Below the pieces are notes generated by a model. That model saw only the letters and a program-made list of their open reading frames with translations. It was not told where the DNA came from and ran no database searches. The position numbers and the translations under genes were made by a program. DNA of 64,000 bases from Aedes albopictus (Eukaryota; Arthropoda; Insecta; Diptera; Culicidae), in the NCBI RefSeq assembly GCF_035046485.1, contig NC_085136.1:294663080-294727079 (forward strand), read 5' to 3'. Below are positions 22,650 to 34,919 of this stretch, piece by piece. The first letter of the stretch is position 1. Every line of letters starts with the position of its first letter.

Positions 22650-23570
22650 GCAACGGCGGTCAGGGGGTGTTTATAGGGGAGAACAAAAGAAGGTTACAGA
22701 AACGTTTCAGGGGGTCCCAAGGGGTTTCAGCTGGGTACCAGCAGATCTCAAAGGGGTTTTCAAAAGCATGGCAGACAGTTTCAGAGGAATTTCGACGGGT
22801 TTTGAATGCGTTACAGTACGTTTTAGGGGGTCTCACGTGCGTTACATGGAGTCCGAGTGGGTCTTGAGGGGATTTCGGAGGCATTTCAGGAAATTTAAGA
22901 ACATTTTCGATGAGATTCAGAGGCGTTACGGAAGCGTTATGGAGGAGGTTTTTGGGATTTCAGAGCGTCTCAGGTGCGTTACATTGGCCCCCTCGGACCC
23001 AATAAGGGATAAGGTTGATAAGGGGGATTTTGGAGGCATTTCAGGAAGTTTCAGGGCATTTCGGCGAGATTCAGAGGCATTACGGAACCGTTACGGAGGG
23101 ATTTTTGGAAGTTTCGGAGCCTCTCAGGTGCGTTACGTGGGGTCCAAGGAAGTATCAAAGAGATCTTGGAGGCCTTTAATAGAGTCCATAAACGCACCTG
23201 AAATCCCTTGAAACGCCCCTGAAATGCTATCAAACACCCCCCAAACTTCTAGGAACGCCCTTAAAATATTCCTGAAACACCCTAAACCTCTCTTAAATGA
23301 CTCTGAAATTACTTTGGAATACCTTGAAACGCGCCTCAAACCCCTTGCAACGCCCTTTTAAGGATCCTGAGATCGCTTGAATTGTCCTTAAAGCCCCTCA
23401 AATCATCCCTGAAACCCTCTTAATGCTATTCAAATGCCCCTGAATCCCAAAACGCCAACAAATGTTGACAGAATGCCCTCATAAGGATCCTCAAGTCCTC
23501 TGAAACAACCCCTTAAACGTCCCTGAAGCCCCCTTTTTTAGGTACTCTAGGAACTTTATGGAAAGCCCCT
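22650..23570. repeat. Degenerate GTTTCAGGGG-type repeat block with a polarity switch near 23186
   Basis: From 22650 to about 23175 the + strand repeats GGTTTCAGAGG, GGCGTTACGG and similar G-rich words. From 23186 to 23570 it repeats CCTGAAATCCCTTGAAACGCCCC-type complements. So it is an imperfect inverted arrangement of a short-repeat family distinct from the 24-bp satellite. A related + strand block is at 57270-57720. The 187-codon frame 22648-23211 is repeat-derived. Confidence 0.7.
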
Positions 23571-23589
23571 TAGCTCCACCTCCAATGCC

Positions 23590-23866
23590 CAAGGATCAAG
23601 GTATCTCCTGATTATTTTTTTCAGGTGGAAAATGTTTTGACATATGTTTGAATACAAATTGAATGACAAATGTTTTGAATACAATTTTAAAAAATATGGT
23701 TTTTGAAATATTGGTAAAAGTTTTACACCTGAAAAAAAAAAACCGGGAGATAGCTCGATCCTTTGTCGAACTGTGTACGAAAACCGTTTCTGAAAATATT
23801 GATTCGTTATATAATAAAAAATAAAAAACCAAAAAAATGAGTAAATGCGTCCAGTGTTGCCTTAAA
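23590..23866. mobile_element. Truncated copy of the TTAA palindromic MITE of 9849-10207
   Basis: The arms are AAGGATCAAGGTATCTCCTG (from 23591) and CGGGAGATAGCTCGATCCTT. The right side continues CGAAAACCGTTTCTGAAAATAT and ends GTCCAGTGTTGCCTTAA, matching the right arm of the first copy. The outer left arm is missing. Confidence 0.75.
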
Positions 23867-23939
23867 GTAAAAACATAATTTATGCATAAATTTCCCTATT
23901 TGTATGCTTCTTTTTTTAATTTATGCACATTTTTAATTT

Positions 23940-25640
23940 ATACACTCCCAGCCCTGTGCATTAAAAGAGGTTCCAGTGAATTCCGGAAAGTGTTCCTGGA
24001 GGCATCTCGAAAAAGATTTTGAAGAAATGTTGAAAAAAGTTCTTGTCAGGGTTCTTGTACGTTTGCTGAAAAGATCTCAGAAAGAATCCCTGAAGAAATC
24101 CCAGAAGGAACTCCAGGAGAAATCTCACATGGAATTTTTGCAAAGAAACCCTGACGCAATTTTGGAAAGAGTTTCTGAAACAATCTTGGCTAAATTCTTG
24201 TAGCAATCCAACACGATTTTTGAAGACATCCCAATACAAACTATTGGAAAAATAGATGGAATTCCTGGAGGATTTACGGAACTCCTTGAAAAATCCCTTA
24301 AAGTCCCAGAAGGAGACTCTGGAGGAAACCTGGAAGAAGTTCCTGGAAGAATTTAAGATGGAACGCTGAATAAATTCCTTGAGAATTCCTAGAACAAATG
24401 ACGTAATCTCAGAGGGTATTCCTTAAACCCCAGAAAGGATCTCTGGAAAAAACCCCGTTAGAACTTCTTGGAGGAATTTTTGCAAGAGATCTTGAAGGAA
24501 TCTCAGACGGAACTCTTTAGCCCTCTTTCTTCTGATGGAATCCGAAAAAAACGGAAGAATCTCATCAACATCAAATCCTGACCTAATCCCAGCAGAAATT
24601 CCCAAAATTCTTGAAGCAGTTCCAGATGCAGTTACTGAAAGCATCCCCAAAAGGAGCTCTTGAAAGAATCTCGGAGAAGTTGGAGGAATACTGAAAAAAG
24701 TTCTTGTAGGATTTCTGAAAGGATCTCAGAATAAATTATTGAAGAAATTTCAGAAGAAACTCCGGGAGGAATCTCGCATTAAATTCCTGGAAGAAATCCC
24801 AGATGGAATTTTGGAAGAAGTTTCTAGAAGAAGAGAAAAGAAGAAAAACGCGGACACCGTCTTCAGCCAGAGGCTGTACAGACTGAATGAAACTTAACAC
24901 TAGACAAGGGACACACGGAGCATGCACCAGTGGATACGGAGAAGAAACTATTCTCACGAAAAGTTTCATCGCCCGGAGCGGGAATCGAACCCTCACCCCG
25001 TAGCATGGTGCAATTAGAAGCTTGGTGACCTTAACCGCACGGCTACGCCCACATCTACAGGAATCTTGGAAGAATTCCTGAATCCATCTTCGAGAGAACT
25101 CCTGGAGGAATTCCAGAAGACACATTTTCCAGGAATACCTTCTGAAAGACAAAAAAAAACTTCTAAGACATTCCAAAAGTATCTATCGAGAATCTAGAAT
25201 GGAATTTTTTTAAAGATTCCCAGGAGCTCCGAAGCAAAATTCCTTGAAGTCCCAGAAGGAATATCTGAAGGAATCCTGAAAAGAGTTTCTGAAGGAATAT
25301 TTTAGAAATCTCAGAGAGGATCTCAGAGAGAACTTCTGAAGGAATCCCAAAAACAATCTCAGCTGGATTTCCCTGAGGAATCAGAGAAGGAAATCCTAGA
25401 GAAATCCTAGAATAAAGTTATGGAGAAAAAAATCTCGGAGGAATCTCAGGAAAAATTCTTGGGGTAATCCTAGAAGGAATCTTGGAATTAATTTCCAGAG
25501 AAACTACGGAGGGCATTTTGAAAGAATTTTTGAACTCCTGAAGTAATCTCAGAAGATTATCCTTGAGAAATCTCAGAATCTCGAATCTCGAATCTGGAAG
25601 AATCTCGGAAGTACTTCCTGGAGAAATCCTGGAAAGAGCT
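23940..25640. repeat. Degenerate satellite-derived block, purine-rich on +
   Basis: Words such as AAGAAATCCCAGAAGGAACTCC and GAATCTCAGAAGGAA recur every 20-40 bp. The polarity matches satellite block A. It is interrupted by a SINE at 24845-25055. Open frames at 23961-24239 and 24736-25176 on the minus strand are motif-derived, the latter running through the SINE. Confidence 0.6.
24845..25055 (-). mobile_element. tRNA-headed SINE, about 210 bp
   Basis: On the minus strand it begins GTGGGCGTAGCCGTGCGGTTAA (A box) and continues to GAGGGTTCGATTCCCGCTCC (B box), followed by a non-tRNA body ending with CTCTGGCTGAAGACGGTGTC. This is a different body from the Feilai-like copies at 47070-47330 and elsewhere. 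Confidence 0.75.
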
Positions 25641-27319
25641 CTTGAAGGAATCCCAGACTTTAGGAATCACAGGAGAAACGCCTTGAAGACACAGAAACGA
25701 ATGAAAAAGAGATACTTTCAGCCGACACTTAATGCGGTGAAACACTAGGTGAAACACAAATGAAAACAATTAGAATGTCAATCATCTTTTTGGATCTTCA
25801 AATATTTTACACTTTGGTTTAGATTATGCAGACGTACTGCGCAAAAGCACTATGAGTGGTGTTATAGTGCTTATTAACACTCCTAGGATGTGGGGATTGG
25901 CGCACCACGCTGACGTAATGCATGTTCAGCGTGCCTATCTGGGTCACATTGACCCCAACATCTTACTAGTGTTAATAATGTCTATGGTTACTTAAGATGT
26001 CCATAAATATCGCGTTTATATTCATTTAACCCTCCCAGGATTTTAGGCTAGACGCATCACGATACCATAGTGTACGAGAATGTCTAGGTCATATTAACCC
26101 TTGTGGAGTTAATGATAATTTAAAAAAAAAATGTCTTCTATCCTGTAACCGGTCAACTTTTAAATTTTTTACTAATTGAATAGCGCAATAAATGTTATGT
26201 TTTGTTTCATTTTCATCTACAGACACGGTAAAATAGTAAAAATGCTTCTGATATTTTACTACTTAAATTTTCCAATTTTCCACTCGTCCAAATTTTAGTT
26301 AATTATTTTTTGTTAGTAATAAAAGCTGTATTCGGCACGCTCAACATTACAACATGCACTAGCTGGACAGAACCTGTCTTTTCCTGAACACTTCAAACCC
26401 TTTCTACAAACGTTTTATGACATGTTAGAGCCCAAAAAACTCCATATAATAATCACCATCTTGGTTCTGCAGACCAGCATTGCTGAGCTTCGAACAGCAT
26501 TCAACACTAATACTAAATACATAACTCCTTAGCAAATCAACAGCTATATGTACAAGATTACAAAAATCAGCGCGATCTATTGTGTCTCATTTCATGGGCT
26601 TTTTCATCGGCTTTCTACTCTGCAGAATCGTTACCTGTTCTGTTGTTAGCGGAAAAATTGCGTTGCCGAAAATGTCATGAATTCATAAAACATGCTTCTC
26701 TATGATACCATGACTACGAGTCATTATGTCATGAAGCTCATGACGATTATCATAAATATTTCAACCACTTTCATAAATAATGGCTATGGTTGCCAAAAGC
26801 ATTACGACAAACCTATTCTTGTTTTCAATTATCAAGCATCATAATTTTCAGGAATGAAACATGCCGCTGAGTTGCAAAACCATGAAGCAGCGTATGTAGC
26901 GTTAATTTTTCAGTACCTCAGTGTGAAGAAAAAGCTATGTTGAATTACTTCTGCAGCTTTGTATGCAAAATGTATACTTCCCAGAAAAGATATGTTTTCT
27001 TCATTCACCACGAAGGTGCCTGATTTCAATCATTATTTTGTGAATCGAAATTTCTTATGCATCTTTAAAAAAAACTGGCATAAGTTTGACAAGTAAGACT
27101 CATGATTTCATAAATTTTCATTATGGTTTTAAATTACATCAGACATGATATCATGATTCAATTGTCTACTTCTTTTCAATGGAACCAAAATCGTAAATGA
27201 CAAATACATATTTTATTAATAAGGTTTATGGATTCACAATTTTTCGCCATGACTCAGAGTACATGCGGCATGATATCACGCCGCAATTGATCCATTTTAA
27301 TTCATGCCGTGTTTCATAT
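25641..27319. other. AT-rich intron; possible diverged direct repeat at 25875-25970 and 26027-26105
   Basis: Two stretches share the order AACxCTCCxAGGAT, then GCGCACCACG/GACGCATCACG, then GGGTCACATTGACCCC/AGGTCATATTAACCC, about 145 bp apart. They are probably old duplicates of one element. 26670-27300 has many CATGA/TCATG words. No gene is visible. Confidence 0.4.
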
Positions 27320-30281
27320 GGGTCATTCCACACCAAGTGTACACACCGCATGTTATCGACCATCACGGATTTCGACCAAATTTTGTTGGAATGTTTGTTT
27401 AAATGGAGGAAGAAAAAATCCAAATTTTGATGCCGATCGGATCACCCCTCGGCCCTTGGCAGCACCCCTCGTCTTTGCCAATACAAGAAAAATCCAAGTT
27501 TTCCCTTCCTTTTCTTAATTTATAGCTTTGAAACTATAACATATACACATTTGTGACCTTCGGCTTTTTTGAAGAAAATTGTTGGAGGAATCCAGGAAAA
27601 ATATTATTTTTTTGATACAGTGTTGCCAAATATGTTATTTTTCAATTTTAAAATTTAAAATCGATTTTTCTTCGAATGAGTATATTTTGATTTCAAAAAT
27701 TTTGATTCCATCGTGTTTATCAGACATTTTCCAGTCGAAAAAGCTTAACTCCCCCGAGGTCTTTTTGGCCGTTCTAGAGATACAGCGTTTTTAAGCTTGA
27801 AAACCGGTTTTCTCTAATATATAAAATAAGTCCAATTTACAAGTTTCTCTAAGAAAACATTAGTCGATGCAATTTAAAGGTGATTTGGGCTGATTTAGAC
27901 CAAGGAGAATAGAAAACTATGGAAAAATAATAATATGCCAGTGTTGCCAGTTTGTCAATTATGGATTTATTAGAATGGATAACAATAAATGGCTAAAGTT
28001 TAAAATTTATGTATTATAATCCTTATTTCAATTGATATTCTACCTATGCAAACATTGAGATTGAGGAAAGTGTTGCCAGACATTTTAATTTTATTGTATA
28101 AATCTACATGAGAACTTTTGTATCAAATCAAATTATCAAGCAAGAATCATAAACTCCTTTTTTACAATTTTATTGCTATTGGCAACACTGAACCTTGACA
28201 GTTTTCGTTTGATGTGCAACTTTTTATTCATGGTTCAGAATTACGCAAATTGATTCCGACTGTTCTTGGTGTATTTTTAGGATGTTTAGCTTTTCAGTCC
28301 GATTGTTTGATCAAAAACAACCTTATGTTCTCATACTCCGACGCTTCGTATCGGATCTTTAGAAAGATTTCATACAGATCGAAACGTTGGAGTAAGAGAA
28401 CATAAGGTTGTTTTTGTTCTCACCATCGGACTAAAAAGCCAAAAAATCCTAAAAATAAGTTCAGAATTACGAAAAACCATTCTGGATGACATGTTATGCC
28501 TTAACGAACAAGTTTCTATTCTTTTTTTCTGTTTATCCATTGTTTTGAACTTGTACGGGGAAAGGGAAGTTCCCAAAAGTGAGTTCAGTTAACTTCATTA
28601 ACTCGCATATAGACAGAGTACTTTGAGTAGAAGTTCTTTTTACTCAACCGCCAGTTCAAATTACTCAAAGATGCAAAAAAGAGCTCAAAAGTTAGTTTAA
28701 ATGTAAAAGTTTCACGAGAAGGATTATTGAGTTCCCGTAGTGTTGCATTGTTTCGCACGTGAAAAAGGACCAAGCGAAGGATTAGATGGCACATTTAAAA
28801 GACTAGCAACCCGGGAGTGCTTACAAGGTGTAATTATCCAGGCACCTAAACAACATTAAAATTGGTAAAAAAATGAGTAAGTGACATAGTATTGATAGTT
28901 GAGTAATTTGAACTGGCTGTTGGGTAAAAAGAACTTCTACTCTAAGTACTCTGTCTGTATGCGAATTAATGAAGTTAACTGAACTCACTTTTGGGAACTT
29001 TCCTTTCCCCGTACAAGTTCAAAACAATGGATAAACAGAAAAAAAAGAATAGCAACTTGTACGTTAAGGCATAACATGTCATCCAGAATGGGTTTTCGTA
29101 ATTCTGAACTTATTTTTAGGATTTTTTGGCTTTTCAGTCCAATCGTGAGATCAAAAACAACCTTATGTTCTCTTACTCCAACGTTTCGATCCGTTTCGAA
29201 GCGTCGGAGTATGAGAACATAAGGTTGTTTTTGATCTCACAATCGGACTGAACAGCTAAAAATCTTAAAAATACACCAAGAGCAGTCGGAATCAATTTGC
29301 GTAATTCTGAATCATGAATAAATTGCAGTGAACATTTGAATTTACCACTGCCCTTATTAAAGGTTTGTTCGAAGAATAGAAAGTTGCACATCAAACGAAA
29401 ACTATCAAGGTTCAGTGTTGCCAATAGCAATAAAAATGTAAAAAAGGAATTCTTGATTCTAGCTTGATAATTTGATTTGATACAAAAGTTCTCATGTAGA
29501 TTTTTACAATAAAATTAAAATGTCTGGCAACACTTTCCTCAACCTCAATGTTTACATAGGTAGAATATCAATTGAAATAAGGATTATAATACATAAATTT
29601 TAAACTTTTGTTATCCATTCTAATAAATCCATAATTGATAAACTGGCAGCACTGTCATATTATTATTTTTCCATAGTTTTCTATTCTCCTTGGTCTAAAT
29701 CAGCCCAAATCACCTTTAAATTGCATCGAATAATGTTTTCTTAGCGAAACTTGTAAATTGGGCTTATTTTATATATTAGAGAAAACCGGTTTTCAAGCTT
29801 TAAAACGCTGTATCTCTGAAACGGCCAAAAAGACCTCGGGGAGTTAAGCTTTTTCGACTGGAAAATGTCTGATAAACACGATGGAATCAAAATATTTGAA
29901 ATCAAAATATACTCATTCGAAGAAAAATCGATTTTAAATTTTAAAATTGAAAAATAACATATTTGGCAACACTGTATCAAAAAAATAATATTTTTCCTGG
30001 ATTCCTCCAACAATTTTCTTCAAAAAGGCCGAAGGTCACAAATGTGTATATGTTATAGTTTCAAAGCTATAAATTAAGAAAAGGAAGGGAAAACTTGGTT
30101 TTTTCTTGTATTGGCAAAGACGAGGGGTGCTGCCAAGGGCCGAGGGGTGATCCGATCGGCACCAAAATTTGGATTTTTTCTTCCTCCATTTAAACAAACA
30201 TTCCAACAAAATTTGGTCAAAATCCGTGATGGTCGATAACACGTTTCCACTTTTTCTCGGTCACTTCATATGGAATGACCC
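27320..30281. mobile_element. Giant fold-back element: 2.96-kb palindrome with arms of about 1.35 kb
   Basis: The ends are GGGTCATTCCA (27320-27330) and TGGAATGACCC (30271-30281), flanked by ATAT on both sides (27316-27319 and 30282-30285), a likely 4-bp target duplication. The arms 27320-28672 and 28897-30281 are inverted copies around a spacer of about 224 bp. Matching landmarks are GACCATCACGGATTT near both ends, ATTGTTGGAGGAATCCAGGA (27578) and its complement near 29998, and AGTTAACTTCATTAACTCGC (28587) and its complement near 28965. Mirror open frames at 27579-27794 (+) and 29741-30013 (-) differ at very few residues over about 55 codons, so the arms are almost identical. Nothing resembling a transposase is encoded; superfamily unknown. 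Confidence 0.9.
28255..28480. repeat. Palindrome nested inside the left arm of the giant fold-back
   Basis: CAAAAACAACCTTATGTTCTC (28313-28333) faces its complement GAGAACATAAGGTTGTTTTTG (28397-28417). Pairing continues outward through CTTTTCAGTCCGAT / ATCGGACTAAAAAGCC and CTAAAAATAAG-type words. The right arm has the counterpart at about 29090-29300. The whole element is therefore a palindrome of palindromes. Confidence 0.8.
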
Positions 30282-31221
30282 ATATATTTTCATAACATAA
30301 AAACACAAGTTTATCGATAAATCATGACTCATTTTACCATTTTTGTTTTGGGTAATTTGTTTTTTGTGTTGATAAACGCACCCTGTCCAGCAAATTCTGG
30401 GGTCGTGGGTTCAAATTCAAATTATTTTCCATAATTAAAACAATTATGGCTATGAAATTCAGTCTTGTTCAGATTTTCATTCCATTCAGAAGTTGAAGTG
30501 AGTTTTTGGACAATTTTTAAACAAAAAATATTCACAGTAAAATTCACACGTTTCATCGTTATACAAATAGTTCTTGTCCCCATGAAATATGTGAATACGA
30601 ATCCTACCGTCTCCTTCGTTCCAATTTAACTCCAAGGAAATTGTCGAACAACCAAAGACGTTTCGAAAACCCATTTGGTCGAACGTGATAGAGACGGTGG
30701 AATTTTCCAATAGAGCACCAAGTTTCATTTTTGTTTGCGCGCGCGATCGAGATTTATGTCCAGCCATAAATCCTGTCGATTTGTCCTTTATCGTCCCGAA
30801 TTGGGACGAACTGTGACTGCTGTGGGTTCCACTACCTACTGTCAGGACATGTGTCAGAGCTAGAGGGAACTTTTCCTTGTAATGGGGAGAAGGGACATTT
30901 TCCCGATATGCACGTAACACGAAAATTGAATGGGAAAAAGGGCATCCTGCCAGCCAGTCAGCCAACCAGCGCAGCACCGGAGAGTCGTTCCCAAGTGCAA
31001 TTTGCTGTTATGGAGGGTTTCGGAGCCGTTGTTGTCGTCGTCGTTGCCGTACTTTGGTGATGGGTATACAAATCTAATTTGCATAATGAGAGAGCGCAGC
31101 CGTCGTTGCTGACTGGTTCAGCTATTTTTTTTCTTCTCTGTCACTTTAAATTCCTTTGTAGTTCCACCTAAAGCTGTACCAGTGTTTCGCAAACTATAGG
31201 TCGCGGTTCAACGGTTAACGG
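30282..31221. other. Intron; unique island at 30480-31130
   Basis: After an AT-rich flank, 30480-31130 is non-repetitive and has a 163-codon minus-strand frame (30486-30977) that I do not recognise. It lacks a partner exon and overlaps opposite frames, so I do not call it. A GTTGTTGTCGTCGTCGTTG triplet tract is at 31030-31048. Confidence 0.4.
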
Positions 31222-31418
31222 TTATTTAGTGGTTAACGCGCGAGCATTCAGCCGGACCATGCTCAGGATGACGTGTTCGATTCCCAATCGGTCTAAGAAA
31301 TGAAAATTTTCTTCGGTTATTTGGGTATAGAGTATCTTTGTGCCTGTTACATGTAGCCATATAACAGCTGAGAAGCAGGTTTTGTTTCACTTGTAACGTT
31401 GAAGATGAAAGAATACCA
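31222..31418 (+). mobile_element. Feilai-like SINE, diverged
   Basis: TTAGTGGTTAACGCGCGAGC (A-box side) and GACGTGTTCGATTCCCAATC (B box) are followed by GAAAATTTTCTTCGG, GGGTATAGAGTATCTTTGTGCC and AACAGCTGAGAAGCAGG, the same body landmarks as the copy at 47070-47330. Internal parts are deleted. Confidence 0.7.
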
Positions 31419-33079
31419 AAGATTATCTTAAAAAATATAAAGAAAATACTATAAAATTATCAATATTTTGATCCAGCTGAAAAATTTTGGGAACCCCTGT
31501 CCCATACACATTGCAAGACGCACGCCACCCCGCCAAACCCAGGGACAACAAGCACGATTCTTCAAACCTTTTTCCCGTGCTTCCCAGCACCAGAGGCGCG
31601 CAAGCTGCCAGCAGCTGTTGTTGTTGTTGTTGTTGCCTTTCGCCTTCATTATGGTGAAAAGGGGCGTCATCCGGAAGACGAAGAAAAGGCGTTGCGCGCT
31701 TCCGGAGGCAGCCGCTTTCCAAGATATCATCGTAGGAATCGTGCGATCTTGGTGGGTGTGTGGCGATGGTGGAAAGCACTTGTGACAGGTTGAAGCAAGT
31801 GGAAAAGTTTTCCGCTCCAATGGGTTAATTCGATTTCGGTGCGCACTAATTTAGGTCAGCTCAAGTGCAAAATTTAGCCTAGATTGCGAGCGAAGGCGCA
31901 AAATGACTGTGTCATTCTCTGGTAATTGAGTCATGGTGACAGCAGTGCTGGTTGTGACATCAACTTGAAATTTAGAAGTTTATTGTTGGGTGTAAAGTCT
32001 CAAGAGATGGATTCGCTTCTAGATTCTAGTTTTTTTTTATTCGGTAACAACCTTCTCGAATCTTTCGATTCTCTTTTCTTTGTTTCTTTAATTATTTTTT
32101 GTTTTTGTTCTTGTTGTCTTATGATATGCTATTTTAGCATTTCATTTTCTTTATCTTTTTTTCTCATTTTTTTTTATTTTTATATGTGCACTATACTTGT
32201 CATGATTATTTTTTTAATTTTTTAATGATATAGCTTTTAGTGACAAATGTAACGAATAATTTTAATAATAATTTCCTAGATAATTTTAGACACGCTATTA
32301 GGGTCAGATAAATATTTTTCCAAGCAGTAACCGTCGTCAGCGCCAGCAAAGAATTACAACTTGCATCGCAGTTAGTTCGCTCCGGCAGAACTGTTGATTT
32401 TAGTTTTTACCATGCATTTCATCCGAACTGCACCGGCACTCACCTGTACTATCCGAGCAGGAGAGCGCATGGTTGGGTTCAATCCAGCTCAAGCTCCCAC
32501 CGATCCATAACTTGATCTTTGTGTACTTGCCGAGTTAGCAACCTCGGCAGGGTAAGCCGGTGATACAGGCGGGATTGCGTTGGATGATTGAATGATACCT
32601 GCCAAATCCGATTGGTTCAAAATAGGTTCGGTTTATTTTTTCACGACAATATAGGTACCGCGTCATTGGAGATGCCAGATTTCAGGCGGTAATTTTCACT
32701 GTTATAGAGATTTGAACAGGTTTTCTACGGCTGCATTACCTCAGTGCCTGCTAAAACGGTATAAGGTGTGATGTTTTCTACATCAAATAAAAATAGCTAG
32801 CAATGCTACGTGGAATATCGTGGATCATCTTCGTGCTGATACATCATGTGGGCAAAAAAAATGATTGAGGAAATTTAAACTTATAGCTTAGTACTATCAA
32901 AATATAGCCAAACTCCTGTCCTGGCGGAAAACGTATAGATGGAATGGAATGGAAAATCAGGAAAATGTCCGGTTTATTGAAAAATATAGAAAAAGAATTT
33001 CTTGGAATTTCCCAGCAAGAGTTCCCTCCTGCAAAAGAAATGTTTATAAGATATTGAATCTTGAAAAAAAATCTTGGAT
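31419..33079. other. Intron with no recognised gene
   Basis: 31480-31860 is a mixed-composition unique stretch with a (TTG)n tract at 31617-31635. 32030-32320 is extremely T-rich. 32330-32650 is moderately GC-rich and could be a retrotransposon scrap, but I cannot identify it. The 123- and 118-codon minus frames at 31423-31820 overlap each other and a + frame, with no family resemblance. Confidence 0.4.
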
Positions 33080-33146
33080 TGATTAGAGACAAACCAGCCA
33101 GCCAAGGGCTGAAAGTCTCTATAATATAGACATATCAATCAATCAA
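33080..33146 (+). mobile_element. 5'-truncated non-LTR retrotransposon tail, second copy
   Basis: AAGGGCTGAAAGTCTCT (33104) through ATCAATCAATCAA (33134-33146) repeats the tail at 7802-7843. TTGGAT flanks it (33074-33079 and 33147-33152), giving a short target duplication; the copy is slightly longer at its 5' side. Confidence 0.65.
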
Positions 33147-33534
33147 TTGGATGAGTTCCTAAAACAGTTTCTTGGTTTTTGACAGGATTACTGGGTACGA
33201 TGCAATAAAGAGCGAACAATGGCGCTTAAGCCAGGACATGAGGCGTAAATTCCTATGTCCCATCCCAGAACGAAGAGCTTCAATGGAGTGGCATTAACTT
33301 TCTTAGCAACGTCACTCCTGACGTTTTGGATTGACATCTACAATACATATTCTACGGAACGACTGACTCCATGGTCTTGCTTATTGTGTTAATGCTACAC
33401 AGTAGGCCTGGCCGCTTCAATACTTGTAATGCATCTTCGATGCAATGCCAGGATTGATACTGACAAGAAACTTACAAAAGTAGTCGATTTTATCATTTTC
33501 CAGGATTCTTTCAAGTGATGGCTGTATAAGTGTG

Positions 33535-34243
33535 GACTAGACTAGACTAGACTAGACTAGACTAGACTAGACTAGACTAGACTAGACTAGACTAGACTAG
33601 ACTAGACTAGACTAGACTAGACTAGACTAGACTAGACTAGACTAGACTAGACTAGACTAGACTAGACTAGACTAGACTAGACTAGACTAGACTAGACTAG
33701 ACTAGACTAGACTAGACTAGACTAGACTAGACTAGACTAGACTAGACTAGACTAGACTAGACTAGACTAGACTAGACTAGACTAGACTAGACTAGACTAG
33801 ACTAGACTAGACTAGACTAGACTAGACTAGACTAGACTAGACTAGACTAGACTAGACTAGACTAGACTAGACTAGACTAGACTAGACTAGACTAGACTAG
33901 ACTAGACTAGACTAGACTAGACTAGACTAGACTAGACTAGACTAGACTAGACTAGACTAGACTAGACTAGACTAGACTAGACTAGACTAGACTAGACTAG
34001 ACTAGACTAGACTAGACTAGACTAGACTAGACTAGACTAGACTAGACTAGACTAGACTAGACTAGACTAGACTAGACTAGACTAGACTAGACTAGACTAG
34101 ACTAGACTAGACTAGACTAGACTAGACTAGACTAGACTAGACTAGACTAGACTAGACTAGACTAGACTAGACTAGACTAGACTAGACTAGACTAGACTAG
34201 ACTAGACTAGACTAGACTAGACTAGACTAGACTAGACTAGACT
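33535..34243. repeat. Perfect (ACTAG)n pentanucleotide array, about 141 copies
   Basis: An uninterrupted run of ACTAG units of about 709 bp with no visible substitution, starting after AAGTGTGG and ending ACTGGAGGAAACC. The preceding 33180-33534 is unique-looking and ends in CAAGTGATGGCTGTATAAGTG. It may be the 3' part of a retroelement whose simple tail seeded the array, but I cannot prove this. The array is immediately followed by purine-rich degenerate satellite. Confidence 0.97.
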
Positions 34244-34880
34244 GGAGGAAACCACGCAGGCATTCTTCGAGAAATTCCAGGAGAAACTTGCGAAGGTTTT
34301 TTTTTTTAAATCCCTGTAGAAATCACAGAAGAAACCCCAGTGGGCATATCTAGAGAATTTTCTAGAGGAATTCCTAATCGAACTCTTGGGGAAATCCGGA
34401 GAGAAATACCAAGAGAAACCCTTGGAGGAAATCATTGAGACAATTTTGGATTAATTCTCTTGAAATTCTTCCAAAAATTCCTAATGCTTTTTTTCTAAAA
34501 ATTCTTGCTGAGATTGCACCAGAGGTTCTCCAAGGAATCCTATACAAATACTTCCTGCAGCTTCTTCAAGAATTCCTTTAGAAATTACTCTTATGATTTC
34601 TTAAGAGATTTCTCCAAAGATTTTCTTAAGAATATTTTTTGAAATTACAGTAAAAATTGCTGCTAGGATTCTTTCCTATATTCCTACTAAGATTTCTTCA
34701 GGAATTCTTGCTGGAATTGTTGAAGCACTTTCATATGGGATTCATCCTGTAATTGTTCTATGAAGTCCTTCAACTATTCCTGGAAGCAAGACTTCCTGGA
34801 ATCCACCAGGAAGTCCTGATTAAGTCCCAGCAGCATTCCTGGAGCAATCAGAGAGAAAAAAAATCTAGATTCCTTCAAGT
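34244..34880. repeat. Degenerate satellite-derived block with polarity switches near 34445 and 34770
   Basis: Purine-rich (GGAGAAACTTGC, GAGGAATTCC) to about 34440, pyrimidine-rich (CTTCAGGAATTC, TTTCTCC) to about 34760, then mixed purine-rich (CTTCCTGGAATCCACCAGG). No gene. Confidence 0.5.
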
Positions 34881-34919
34881 GGATTTCAAGCAGGAATTGG
34901 GTTTTAAAATTAAAAAAAA

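Noticed and set aside
22648..23211. 187-codon + frame considered as a gene
   Set aside because: It runs through the degenerate GTTTCAGG repeat block and has no domain.
27579..30013. Mirror frames of 71 and 90 codons considered as conserved genes
   Set aside because: They are the same sequence on the two arms of one palindrome; similarity reflects arm identity, not selection.
30486..30977. 163-codon minus-strand frame considered as a nested gene
   Set aside because: No recognisable domain, no splice partners or promoter, and opposite overlapping frames; chance in a less AT-rich island is likely.
32330..33534. Considered as LINE body sequence leading into the ACTAG array
   Set aside because: No translated motif of reverse transcriptase or endonuclease could be recognised; left unclassified.
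33535..34243. (ACTAG)n considered as telomeric repeat
   Set aside because: It differs from the insect TTAGG telomere repeat, is internal, and Diptera lack telomerase-type repeats.
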